From Rhizobium sp. BT04 (lineage in GTDB: Bacteria; Pseudomonadota; Alphaproteobacteria; Rhizobiales; Rhizobiaceae), in NCBI RefSeq assembly GCF_030053135.1, contig NZ_CP125649.1:62001-126000 (forward strand): DNA of 64,000 nt. The letters are read 5' to 3'. The notes below the pieces were generated by a model. It was not told where the DNA came from. It saw nothing but the letters and a program-made list of their open reading frames with translations, and ran no database searches. Positions 37,756 to 46,459 of the stretch are shown one piece after another. Numbering within the stretch: position 1 is the stretch's first letter; each line of letters opens with the position of its first letter. A program made the translations under genes and the position numbers.

Positions 37756-38200
37756 ACGCGCTTCACCTACCATGACACGGTCGATCATCTTCGAGGAGGC
37801 GACCGCCAATCGAGGTTCTCGCCGATCATGCTGGCGACTTCTTTCAGCGTTTAGATGAACCTTGAACGTGCCATCACGCAGCCTCGCATCGCCGGCGTCC
37901 AAAGCCACGGCAGTAATTCCTGGAGGTGGTCCTTGGGGTGATCCTGTATCCTGGTCAGGACGTCTGTCAAATAGATCTCCGGTGGATTGTGGCCATGGAG
38001 TTTGGCAGTCTCAATGATGGTCAGGATATTTGCGATGCGCTCGCCGCCCTTGTCTGGCCCGATGGCACGAAGGGTCTGACCGAAAATGGAATCGACGACC
38101 TTCAAAGTCTCCTCGCCGACATCCGGACGTGGGATGGTGGAATCCGCCAGTTCCTCGTCGATGAACAATGCGATCCTGTTCTTCAGTGCCATCGCGCGCA
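37755..38200. mobile_element. IS66 tnpC/passenger fragments, partly inverted
   Basis: 37800-38060 matches, on the minus strand, the junction of tnpC and passenger ORF of the 10019-12815 element (complement of MARSRFI...). 38062-38180 encodes GTKGLTENGIDDLQSLLADIRTWDGG on the plus strand, the same passenger gene reversed. The segment is thus a scrambled remnant. Confidence 0.65.
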
Positions 38201-38349
38201 CAAAAACTGGCTATTTGCCGAGCAAATCACTCATCGCAGGGGATATCGTAGAGCGCACTCGAGGATCTCATCCGCGGCATGCACCCGATACGACCGCTGC
38301 GCACACACCTATTTCTCAAGCATATGCATCGCTGCAGCCGTCATCTTCT

Positions 38350-38411
38350 GGATGTGATTTAACGAGTCCTGAGCCTAGTGATTAAGGCCGCGACGCTCCG
38401 ACGAAGCGAGA
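38350..38411 (+). pseudogene. IS110-type transposase fragment, upstream half of an IS3 target
   Basis: VIKAATLRRSE reads up to the IS3 end and continues past it, at 43947, as MIKFFTTARPCLVGVEACATAHYWAREL, the second conserved block of IS110 N-termini. The IS3 copy C has therefore inserted into an older IS110-type gene. Confidence 0.65.
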
Positions 38412-38429
38412 TGACCTGCCACTGAATTT

Positions 38430-38610
38430 TCATCCGACTGCGATTGGAGCCTCGGCGGTTTTGAATATGCCAAGTGGCGCGGTGTGAGCAACCGGCGGAA
38501 ACGCGAAGCTTTCATCTTGCGCAGCGTTGGAGCCGGTTGCGGCGATGGTCCCGGCATAGTCTGCCGGGGTCTGATATCCGAGCGATGAGTGCGGCCGGAA
38601 ATTTATTGTA
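38430..38610 (-). pseudogene. IS3 copy C transposase OrfB, C-terminal remainder
   Basis: From the junction the DNA encodes YNKF, then (after one extra C) RPHSSLGYQTPADYAGTIAATGSN and ends at a stop at 38430. YN is again at the boundary of the serine-recombinase element. The extra base is a separate frameshift. Confidence 0.8.
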
Positions 38611-38946
38611 CAACACGACGACAGAACACCCACGGGACCGAGGTTCGCGAGCTTCTGTATCCGTGGCATCCCTGGTCCGGACGGCTTGTTCACGTGCATG
38701 AGGCGGTGTCTAAAGGGACGCATATTTTCCGCTGCAGCCTTTCTGGTTCTTCTTCTGGTCGACTTCTTGAGGTCCCGTCGTGGATGTTCGACCGATCAGT
38801 GAGTGGTTGTTGGCGCAGCCTGGCGGTCCCGCACGTCGATCTCGCAAGCCTGCATTCTTTGGCAAGATTGCTGAAGGACGCTGATGCCTCATCGCAATCT
38901 TCGGTAATGGGCGCAGCATTGGTCTTTCACGAAACGAGTCGGAGAG

Positions 38947-39150
38947 ATGTTCATGCCTCGCCAGTCCATGACATGCCAGTTCGATCTGTTCTCGGCCCCG
39001 CAGCGGGGGAAGACGGCAGGGACGCCGCAATGGCCGGAGTTGCCGGAGGAGACCCGCCAAGCGTTGACGGTGCTCATCGTGCGGCTGTTCGTCGATCACG
39101 CAAAGTGCGGACATGCCTGCCAACAGAAGGAGGCCGGTCATGATGCATGA
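38947..39150 (+). CDS. small accessory protein of the serine-recombinase element (copy 3)
   Basis: The same 67-residue ORF as in copies 1 and 2, overlapping the recombinase start by 11 bases. Conservation of this ORF in all copies is uninformative because the copies are identical. Confidence 0.6.
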   Translation: MFMPRQSMTCQFDLFSAPQRGKTAGTPQWPELPEETRQALTVLIVRLFVDHAKCGHACQQKEAGHDA

Positions 39151-41203
39151 GAAGATCGCGCCGCATCATCTGGAGCGGAAGGCCATCCTCTATGTTCGGC
39201 AGTCCTCGGCTCACCAGGTTCTGCACAATCGAGAGAGCAGCGCCCTCCAGTACGCCATGCGCGACCGTCTGGCAGCGCTTGGATGGTCACATATAGAGAC
39301 GGTGGATGACGACCTTGGTCGTTCGGCCGCCGGCGGCGTGACCCGCGCTGGATTTGATCGGATGGTGGCGGAAGTCTGCCTTGGCAAGGTAGGCGCCGTG
39401 GCCGCGCGTGAGGTATCGCGCTTCGCCCGGAACAGCCGCGATTGGCAGCAACTCATCGAGATGTGCCGCGTTGTCGATACCGTCCTGGTCGACCAGGAAG
39501 CAGTTTATGCGCCCCGCCAGGGCAACGACCGCCTGCTCTTGGGTTTGAAGGGCAGCCTCAACGAGTATGAACTCGATCTCTTGCGTCAGCGTTCCCTTTC
39601 CGCCCGCTATGAGAAGGCTCGCCGCGGTGAACTCGTCGTCACTGTTCCGGCCGGCTTCGTAAAGGCCGGTGACAGGATCGAGAAGGATCCCAATCGGCGC
39701 ATCCAGGAAGCCATCGCACTCGTCTTCGACAAGGTCACCGAACTCGGGAGTGCCCGGCAGGCCTTGCTATGGTTCCTTGAGCAGGGATTGGACCTGCCCG
39801 TCAGGTGCGCCAACGGTGACGTCATCTGGCGCAGGCCAAATTATGCCACCATCCACCGGATGATTGCGAACCCGATCTACGGCGGCGCTTATGCTTATGG
39901 TAAGAGTCGTTCCGTACCAGGATACGATGGCCGATCTGGAATTCGCCGCAAGGCGCGTGATGAATGGCTGGCGCTGATCCCGGATGCGCACGAAGGTTAC
40001 ATCAGTTGGGAACGGGCGGAGGAGATCCGCAAGATGGTCAGCGACAATGTACCGGCCAGTCGCCATCATGGAGCGCCGAAGCATGGCGACGCTCTGCTTG
40101 CCGGCCTGTTCCGCTGCAAAAGGTGCGGCCGGAAGCTGACGGTTCGTTACACAGGAGCCAACCATAACATCCCGCGCTATTCCTGTTGGCGAGGGTTGCT
40201 CGACAACGGCGAACCACGTTGCATCGCCTTCGGCGGTCTGCGGGTCGATGACGCGATCGAAGAGGCACTTCTCGGCGTGGTCGAGCCAGGAGCCATTGCC
40301 GCCGCCGTCGAGGCGGAACGCAATATGGCCAACCAACGCGATCAGGTTCAGGATGCCCTGATGCGCGACCTCGAGGCAGCACGCTATGTAGCCGACCGGG
40401 CATTCCGGCAATATGACGCGGCCGATCCAGAGAATAGGCTGGTGACGTCGGAGCTGGAAGCACGCTGGAACAAGGCGCTGACTGGCGTCGGTGAGATCGA
40501 GGCCAAGATTGCCAAACATCGGACAGTTACGCCGCATCCGTTCCCCATGTCCGCATCACAGGTAACCGCACTTGCGGGAAACCTTCGCGCCGTCTGGACG
40601 GCGCCGACAACCGATGCAAGGCTGAAGAAGCGCATCGTGCGCACGCTCATCAATGAAGTGGTCGCCGATCTCGATGATGGAACCTCTGAGATCGTCCTCG
40701 TCATTCATTGGGTTGGAGGCGTCCACACCGAACTGCGCCTGCCGAAGCGACACCGTAGCCAAAGAAATGCGACCCCTGACGACATTGTCGACGCTGTGAA
40801 ACAGCTCGTCTTGATCGCCAATGATGATGTGATTGCCGGTGTCCTCAATCGCAACGGACTGACGACCGGCAATGGCAATCGCTGGACACGGGAGCGGGTC
40901 ACCGCGCTGAGGTCATATCGCAAGATTCCGGTCTTCCGTCCGCAGATCGACGGGGTTGAGCCATGGCTTAATCTGGGCGGTGCGGCGAAGTTACTCGGGA
41001 TATCGCCAAAGACGCTGCGTCTGGCGGCCGAGGCTGGCGATATTAAGGGGGCTCATCCGCTACCCGATGGCCCATGGATCTTCAGCCGTTCCAAACTCGC
41101 GACCCCGCAAGCACGTCAGATTCTCGATCGTGTACGGAAGAACCCTCGCCACCCCGCGGGATCGCCTCCAGATCAGGAAAATCTATTTCTTTCAATGACA
41201 TAG
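39140..41203 (+). CDS. large serine recombinase (copy 3)
   Basis: Same 687-residue translation as copies 1 and 2. The stop lies 29 bases before the element's right junction, and the bases between include the GGGTGTT arm. All catalytic and zinc-binding residues are retained, so this copy should be as competent as the others. Confidence 0.9.
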   Translation: MMHEKIAPHHLERKAILYVRQSSAHQVLHNRESSALQYAMRDRLAALGWSHIETVDDDLGRSAAGGVTRAGFDRMVAEVCLGKVGAVAAREVSRFARNSRDWQQLIEMCRVVDTVLVDQEAVYAPRQGNDRLLLGLKGSLNEYELDLLRQRSLSARYEKARRGELVVTVPAGFVKAGDRIEKDPNRRIQEAIALVFDKVTELGSARQALLWFLEQGLDLPVRCANGDVIWRRPNYATIHRMIANPIYGGAYAYGKSRSVPGYDGRSGIRRKARDEWLALIPDAHEGYISWERAEEIRKMVSDNVPASRHHGAPKHGDALLAGLFRCKRCGRKLTVRYTGANHNIPRYSCWRGLLDNGEPRCIAFGGLRVDDAIEEALLGVVEPGAIAAAVEAERNMANQRDQVQDALMRDLEAARYVADRAFRQYDAADPENRLVTSELEARWNKALTGVGEIEAKIAKHRTVTPHPFPMSASQVTALAGNLRAVWTAPTTDARLKKRIVRTLINEVVADLDDGTSEIVLVIHWVGGVHTELRLPKRHRSQRNATPDDIVDAVKQLVLIANDDVIAGVLNRNGLTTGNGNRWTRERVTALRSYRKIPVFRPQIDGVEPWLNLGGAAKLLGISPKTLRLAAEAGDIKGAHPLPDGPWIFSRSKLATPQARQILDRVRKNPRHPAGSPPDQENLFLSMT

Positions 41204-41232
41204 AAAGATGGGTGTTATGAAACAGGATTGTA

Positions 41233-41433
41233 GTCGTCCGCCCATTCGGCAATGGCGCTTCGGGCATGATCGAGACCGAAGAACAGGCTTTCGTTGAGCA
41301 GTTCGTCGCGCATCCGGCCGTTGAAGCTCTCGACATAGCCGTTCTGCATCGGCTTCCCCGGCGCGATGTAGTGCCAGTCGACCTTGTGATCCTTCGACCA
41401 AGCAAGGATAGCATTCGAGGTGAGTTCGGTGCC
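41233..41433 (-). pseudogene. IS3 copy C transposase OrfB, middle part
   Basis: [44 protein letters not shown]...WADDYN. It continues the 43071-43619 part (MIVSDN/GTELTSN) across the IS110 insertion and contains the third catalytic residue. Confidence 0.85.
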
Positions 41434-43070
41434 GTAACACCTTCGGAAGTCTGCGTTGAATGAGGCTTTGACCAGCTGCGTAGCCCCCATCAGGCGAAGC
41501 AGGTGGTCATAGCCAGGCCTCAGGTCTCACAGTGGTTTTGCGAAGCCACACTTAAAGGAGACAGGCTATGACCGATTGTGACATTGCCGCATTTACCCCC
41601 GTTCTGGCAGCTATCGATGTTTCCAAAGAACGCCACGAGGTGCTGATCGAAGCACCGGACAAAAAGCGTCGACGTCGAGTGAGCGTGCTCAACAATCTCG
41701 ATGAGTTCGATCGCCTCATCGGCCTGCTGCGTAGCTATCAGCGTCCTGTCCGTGTCGCCTTTGAGGCAACGGGAAACTATCATCGCGCATTGGCATATCG
41801 GCTCGGCTTAGCGGGCTTCGAGATCAAATTGATCTCGTCCATCGCACTGGCTCGGACCAGGGAGGCACTGCATAATTCCTGGGATAAAAATGATCCAAAG
41901 GATGCCCAGGTTATCCTCCATATGATGACCATTGGTGCCGAGCAGTTCTACCATGACCCGTTGATGCGCGGCACCAACGACATTCAGGAGTTGTCGAAGA
42001 CCCACGATATGATCTCAAGGTCGAAGACCGAACTGTGGCATCGGATTCTGACGCATTACCTGCCGTTGTATTTCCCTGAAGCGGATCGCTTCCACCGCAG
42101 TTCGCGCAGCGACTGGTTCTTTGCTTTCCTTGAACTGTTTCCGTCTCCGCACTTCATCGCAGCCATGAACAAGGACGCTTTCATCAAAGCTGCCTGGGAG
42201 GTGGTTGGTCGCAAAGTTGGCAAAGAGCGTTTGTTGGCAGATATTTACGCAACGTCCGCCCGTTCGATAGGCCTTCCAGTTGCACCGGACTCTGACGCTA
42301 TCTGCATGTTTCGTATGATCCTGGCCGAGGGCAGAAGCCTAATCGCCCAACGTAATGAGATCGAGGCGCGTGCGGTTGCGATGCTGAAGGACAACGCAGA
42401 TTACCAGCTCTTATGCACAATCCCCGGCATTGGCCCAATCAATGCTCTGACAATCATGGCAGAAGCTGGGGACCTGCGCCGGTTTCAACACCATCGCCAG
42501 TTCCTGAAGTTCTGCGGCATGGATCTTGCGACAATCCAGTCAGGAATGTTTCGAGGCCAGACCAAACTCTCCAAATATGGAAATGCACGGCTGAGGCGGA
42601 CCTTATGGATGGCAGCTCAAGTCGCGATATTGCAGCGCGCCAACAGCTTCCGCGACAAGTTCGAGCGATACATCACCAAGGACCGTCACAACACCCATTT
42701 ACGTCGCAAGGCGTCAACAGCAATCGCCGCCAAGATGGCCCGCACCGTACATGCGGTTATCAAAAGCGGTGAACCTTATCGCCCCTTCTTTGAAGGGACG
42801 ATCCACAGCGGAAGGACCCTTCTCTGACAGTGCCGTGGAGGCGTTGAGCTGCTCAGCGACCTCGTAGATAATGTTCAGGCCTTCCGCTCGACGGCAAAAA
42901 GGATCTCGTCTTAAGGACGGTGAGAGCCGCGATCATGCGTACTCTGTGTTTGTTATGGGAGAGACCGTTCGTTGACGATTGGCCGGGCCTACATCATAAT
43001 TCAAACGCATCGGGAGACCGACGCGATAACGACCTGCTGCCAAAACGGCGTTTCATTCCGATTATAGGAC
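41434..43070 (+). mobile_element. IS110-family element, complete
   Basis: The host orfB sequence GGTGCC/GTTGTC is split exactly here, giving ends at 41434 and 43070 (within 1-2 bases). About 1.64 kb with one transposase and noncoding flanks of 134 and 243 bases. The longer flank may carry the guide (bridge) RNA known for IS110 elements, but I could not fold or locate it. Confidence 0.8.
41568..42827 (+). CDS. IS110-family transposase
   Basis: This 419-residue DEDD transposase has an N-terminal RuvC-like domain (AAIDVSKERHEVLIEAPDKK, VAFEATGNYHRALAYRLG, KNDPKDAQVILHMM) and a C-terminal transposase_20 domain (LLCTIPGIGPINALTIMAEAGDLRRF, then RGQTKLSKYGNARLRRTLWMAA with the conserved serine). 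AAGGAGA precedes the ATG. It is intact and full length. Confidence 0.92.
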   Translation: MTDCDIAAFTPVLAAIDVSKERHEVLIEAPDKKRRRRVSVLNNLDEFDRLIGLLRSYQRPVRVAFEATGNYHRALAYRLGLAGFEIKLISSIALARTREALHNSWDKNDPKDAQVILHMMTIGAEQFYHDPLMRGTNDIQELSKTHDMISRSKTELWHRILTHYLPLYFPEADRFHRSSRSDWFFAFLELFPSPHFIAAMNKDAFIKAAWEVVGRKVGKERLLADIYATSARSIGLPVAPDSDAICMFRMILAEGRSLIAQRNEIEARAVAMLKDNADYQLLCTIPGIGPINALTIMAEAGDLRRFQHHRQFLKFCGMDLATIQSGMFRGQTKLSKYGNARLRRTLWMAAQVAILQRANSFRDKFERYITKDRHNTHLRRKASTAIAAKMARTVHAVIKSGEPYRPFFEGTIHSGRTLL

Positions 43071-43619
43071 GTTGTCGGAGACGATCATTCCGGGCTTGCC
43101 ACGTCGTTCGATCAGCGTCGTCAGCTCCCGTGCGACGCGGCGGCCGGAGATCGAGGTGTCCGGGATTGCTGCCAGGCATTCGCGCGTCACGTCATCGACA
43201 ATGTTGAGCACGCGGAATCGTCTGCCGCAGGCAAACTGGTCGTGCACGAAGTCCAGCGACCAGCGGGCATTGGCCTTCGCTTCGACCAGGATCGGTGCAC
43301 GCGTGCCGACAGCACGGCGTCTGGCTTTACGCTTGCGAACGGAAAGACCCTCCTCGCGATAGAGCCGGTAGATGCGGTTTACCCCGGACAGCTCTCCCTC
43401 CCGCCGAAGCAGCACGAACAGCCGCCGGTAGCCGAAACGCCGACGCTCGTTGGCAAGGTCACGCAGCTTTGCTCGCAACTCCGTCTCCGGCGGTCGGTTC
43501 GCCTGGTAGCGGATCGTCTTGCGGTCGGCGGATATGATCTGGCAGGCCCGCCGCTCCGAAAGACCCATCACGGCCTTCAGATGCGTGACGGCTTCGCGCT
43601 TGGCGGCAGGCCCTACCAT
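43071..43619 (-). pseudogene. IS3 copy C transposase OrfB, N-terminal part
   Basis: AKREAVTHLKAVMGLSERRACQIISADRKTIRYQ, RRRFGYRRLFVLLRREG, then RWSLDFVHDQF up to GMIVSDN at the IS110 junction. The first two catalytic acidic residues are here. Confidence 0.85.
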
Positions 43620-43879
43620 TTTTTTGCAAGAAGCTCGCGGAGCGCGGCCGCATCCAGCAACTGCTCGGCCAGCAGCTTCTTCAGTCTCGCGTTCTCGTCT
43701 TCAAGCGCCTTTAGCCGTTTCGCCTCGGAGACTTCCATACCGCCGTATTTGGCCTTCCAGTTGTAAAACGTCGCTTCTGAAATCCCGTGCTTGCGGCAGA
43801 GGTCGGCTGCCTTCGCACCAGCCTCCTGCTCCTTCAGCACCGCAGTAATCTGCTCTTCGGTAAATCTCTGCTTCTTCAT
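43613..43879 (-). CDS. IS3 copy C transposase OrfA
   Basis: An 88-residue HTH protein (MKKQRFTEEQITAVLKEQEAGAKAADLCRKHGISEATFYNWKAKYGG...) with the usual leucine zipper. It is intact and overlaps orfB by seven bases. Confidence 0.85.
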   Translation of the reverse strand: MKKQRFTEEQITAVLKEQEAGAKAADLCRKHGISEATFYNWKAKYGGMEVSEAKRLKALEDENARLKKLLAEQLLDAAALRELLAKKW

Positions 43880-43946
43880 TCGTCCGTCCTTTAATGGGCC
43901 GGACTCTAATCCATTCTGGAGGAAATTCTCAGTGGCAGGTCAGAGA

Positions 43947-44045
43947 TGATCAAATTCTTCACGACTGCAAGACCATGCCTTGTTGGTGTGGAAGCTTGCG
44001 CCACGGCGCATTATTGGGCCCGTGAACTGATTGTCAATGCCGCGT
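43947..44045 (+). pseudogene. IS110-type transposase fragment, downstream half of an IS3 target
   Basis: MIKFFTTARPCLVGVEACATAHYWARELI continues the frame VIKAATLRRSE found before the IS3 at 38411. It then runs into an IS21-type fragment on the other strand. Confidence 0.7.
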
Positions 44046-44319
44046 GGGCGGCGTGTTCCTGGCGCATCGTCGGCGAAAGCCGTTGCTCGAAGCTTCTAAA
44101 GAGCTCACAAAAGCGGCTGTAGCCGTAACCGTCGGGATGCGACCCACGATACTCCTCCCACAGGATGAGCAGAGTCACGCCGGGCTTCTTGAGTTCGACG
44201 GCAAGATCGGCCCAATTGGGTTCGACACGGCGTCTCGTGCCCTGTTTGATGCCGTTGCGAGCGAAGAGCTTGTTCTCGAGCGCATCGTCAGTGAGTTCGC
44301 CCGGCAACGGCCAGCTCAA
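44046..44319 (-). pseudogene. IS21-family IstA fragment
   Basis: WPLPGELTDDALENKLF..., then WADLAVELKKPGVTLLILWEEYRGSHPDGYGYSRFCELFRSFEQRLSPTMRQEHA. This is the N-terminal region of an IS21 IstA transposase; the catalytic core is missing. Confidence 0.8.
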
Positions 44320-44853
44320 TCCAATTGCTGCCGCGCGCTGCTGTTATGCGGGTTCGTGACGAAAGTTCACGATCCGTTCGAGCTTAGCGTGTCGCCAGGA
44401 ACAAATCTTGTTCCGACCCCAAATACCCCGCTCATTCGGACCGTGCAGCGCCGAATGAAAATCTGGCGCAGTACACAGGCCAATGCGCTGGTGTTCGGGC
44501 CATTCGCCGATGCGGCGCGGCAGACGGAAAGTATAGAGGTCGGGCAGTGAGATCATTACCGAACAATGCAGGATCGTCATCCGCGCTCTTACCGCCAGGT
44601 TGGCCTTCGACAACCGACCCCACCGGAAAACATGATGACCGCCCGCGAAGCCGCCCGCTCGCTACAGCGCTATTGAGAGGCGCGCTCGCGAGCGGCTTCG
44701 CTACCTCCGTCACCTGCACCAGGTGCGGGGATACGATCGGAACAACCCGTGAGGCATTCGAGAACATCCGAGTGAGGCAACGACATTATTCTCCGGGAAC
44801 ACTCTTGGGTGAGGCAATACGAGTCTCAACTAGATTGCGCTACGCACCGGTGC
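44320..44853. other. IS debris, no intact gene
   Basis: 44620-44740 resembles the outer end of an IS256-type element (GAAAACATGATGACC..., ending GGGGATACGATC), diverged from the other copies. The rest shows nothing I can name. Confidence 0.4.
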
Positions 44854-44885
44854 TGTTCAATTTTCGCTTCAAATGAGATTGAAAT
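44854..44885 (+). promoter_or_regulatory. possible vir boxes upstream of virB1 remnant
   Basis: GTTCAATTTTCGC (44854-44866) and ATGAGATTGAAAT (44873-44885) match the VirG-binding consensus TTNCAATTGAAAY at about 8 and 10 of 13 positions, 19 bases apart. They lie 114 bases before the virB1 start codon, a plausible place for the virB operon promoter. Confidence 0.4.
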
Positions 44886-44998
44886 GTAGAAATCGAAAAC
44901 TCTAGTGTAACCGAGCCTCCCGATAATCGTGAACATCAGATGACGGCATCTCTTCCGACCGAAGGGGCTGTGTTAGCTATGAGCACGCGGAGATAGGA

Positions 44999-45401
44999 AT
45001 GTTGAAGGCAACGGGGCCGCTGTCGATCGTCTTGTTGGCCTCCACGCGCCCGTTCAACGACGCGCCGCCGTGTGCTGGCGGCGAGACGGCTGACGAGGAG
45101 CAATTGGCGCTTCGTCGGCCAATCTCCGCCTACAACACAGATTCTTCCACGCACGGCTTTGCGAACGCTACGTGCGAAAAGTTGAAATGGCCGCTCAACA
45201 GCTAGTTCCCCCGTCAACCGAGCAGCCGAAGCATGACCGGGAAAAGTCGGCATCCGAAGAATGGGATGTTTGGAGTTCATATACGCGTCGTTCTCCGAAG
45301 GGCGGCGCGATCCATCCGGTCCGCCACCGTCGCCGGACCAGGACGAGCGTAAATCCGGAGACCAACTCTTGTTCGATCTAAACAAAGGAGATTCGCAATG
45401 A
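44999..45401 (+). pseudogene. virB1: virB1 remnant (lytic transglycosylase), internal deletion
   Basis: The start MLKATGPLSIVLLAST is the VirB1 signal peptide. It then jumps to GGETADEEQLALRRPISAYNTDSSTHGFANA, close to the C-terminal part of the Agrobacterium protein, so most of the muramidase domain with its catalytic glutamate is deleted. A frameshift near 45165 moves the continuation (RKVEMAAQQLVPPSTEQPKHDREK...WDVWSSY) to another frame, and a further shift leads to LFDLNKGDSQ. The original TGA overlaps the virB2 ATG. Non-functional. Confidence 0.8.
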
Positions 45402-45766
45402 TGCGATGCTTTGAGAGATACCGCGTACATCTGAATCGCCTCTCCCTGTCGAACGCGGTGATGCGCCTGGTATCTGGCTATGCTCCTAGCGTGGGCGGCG
45501 CGATGGGTTGGAGCATGTTCTCCTTTGGGCCAGCTGCGGCCCAATCCGCAGGTGGCGGCACCGACCCGGCCACAATGGTTAGCAACATTTGCACGTTTAT
45601 CCTTGGTCCGTTCGGCCAGTCACTCGCCGTTCTTGGAATCGTGGCGATCGGACTCTCCTGGATGTTCGGTCGCGCTTCACTGGGTCTTATCGCCGGCGTT
45701 GTCGGCGGCGTTGTCATCATGTTTGGAGCGAGTTTCCTCGGCAAGACGCTGACTGGAGGTGGTTGA
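45398..45766 (+). CDS. virB2: VirB2-type conjugative pilin precursor
   Basis: This 122-residue protein appears intact and very close to Agrobacterium VirB2 as I remember it. It has a long signal region (MMRCFERYRVHLNRLSLSNAVMRLV...) with a cleavage site near AAAQS, giving a 74-residue pilin that starts QSAGGGTDPATMVSNICTFILGPFGQSLAVLG. Two membrane helices follow, separated by a short polar turn (SWMFGRASLG), ending LGKTLTGGG. VirB2 forms the T-pilus of the VirB/D4 type IV system. AAAGGAG precedes the ATG. Both neighbours are decayed, so it could serve only if the rest of the system is encoded elsewhere. Confidence 0.9.
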   Translation: MMRCFERYRVHLNRLSLSNAVMRLVSGYAPSVGGAMGWSMFSFGPAAAQSAGGGTDPATMVSNICTFILGPFGQSLAVLGIVAIGLSWMFGRASLGLIAGVVGGVVIMFGASFLGKTLTGGG

Positions 45767-45960
45767 TTAGTAACCGTCTGGGAGAAGCCCTTTACCTGGC
45801 GGCGACACGGCCCGCATTGTTTCTTGGGGTGCCGCTAACGTTGGCCGGGCTATTTATGATGTCTGCCGGCTTTATCATCGTTATCGTTCAGAACCCGCTG
45901 TACGAAGTCGTACTCGTTCTCTTATGGTTCGGAGCGCGTCTTGTTGTGTACGAGACTTAA
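45763..45960 (+). pseudogene. virB3: virB3 remnant, lost start codon and truncated
   Basis: The frame after the virB2 stop reads ISNRLGEALYLAATRPALFLGVPLTLAGLFMM, then FIIVIVQNPLYEVVLVLLWFGARLVVYE, the membrane part of VirB3. The expected ATG is absent; a TTG at 45763 overlapping the virB2 stop is the only candidate. The frame shifts at 45958 (NAASVVLL follows in another frame), and after about 45982 the sequence becomes a SUMF1 fragment. The C-terminal half and virB4 onward are missing. Confidence 0.8.
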
Positions 45961-45979
45961 TGCTGCCAGTGTGGTCCTG

Positions 45980-46450
45980 CTGGCGGCTCGTGGTGGATTG
46001 GACGACGCAGAATATGCCTGGGGTAACGAGTTGGAGCCCGAGGCCATGCCGATGGCAAGCATCTGGCAGGGGATTTCCGTGAGATCGTCGAAGCTTAAGG
46101 GTGCCGAACGCACCAGCGCCGTCGCGTCGTTCCCGGCAAACGGCCACGGCCTCTATGACATGATCGGCGACGTATGGGAGTGGACGACAGACTACTGGTC
46201 GACGAGTCACCCCGAGCTCGCACGACATTCCTGCTGCATCCCGAGCAACCCGCGCGGCGGCGATCCGGAGGCGAGCTACGATCCTCGGCAACCGGAAATT
46301 CGCATCCGCCGCCGGGTCCTGAAGGGCGGTTCGCATCTTTGCGCGCCGAACTATTGCCGGCGTTACCGCCCGGCCGCCCGACATGCCGAGCCGGAAGGCA
46401 CCTCGACCAGCCATGTCGGCTTTCGCTGCATCAAAACATTGACGGGCTGA
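45980..46450 (+). pseudogene. SUMF1/formylglycine-generating-enzyme family fragment
   Basis: EYAWGNELEPEAMPMASIWQG, SFPANGHGLYDMIGDVWEWTTDYW, then RRVLKGGSHLCAPNYCRRYRPAARHAEPEGTSTSHVGFRCIK. This is the C-terminal half of an FGE-sulfatase domain protein, with the Cys-containing GGSHLCAPNYCRRYRP block. The N-terminal half is missing and the 5' end is fused to virB3. A short deletion around VRSSKLKG is likely. Confidence 0.8.
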
Positions 46451-46459
46451 GGAGTGACG

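Larger units (their letters stand above)
38605..41232 (+). mobile_element. serine-recombinase element, copy 3, in IS3 orfB
   Basis: Same 2628-bp span. The junctions are ATTGTA at 38605-38610 and 41227-41232 (complement of TACAAT). The host frame reads WADDYN up to the right junction. Orientation relative to orfB is the same as in the other two copies. Confidence 0.9.
38412..43942 (-). mobile_element. IS3-family element (copy C), split twice
   Basis: The terminal repeats TGACCTGCCACTGA (38412) and its complement (ending 43942) are flanked by GAGA on both sides (38408-38411 and 43943-43946), a 4-bp target duplication as made by IS407-group elements. It contains a serine-recombinase element (38605-41232) and an IS110-family element (41434-43070). 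Without them it is about 1.27 kb. Confidence 0.9.
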
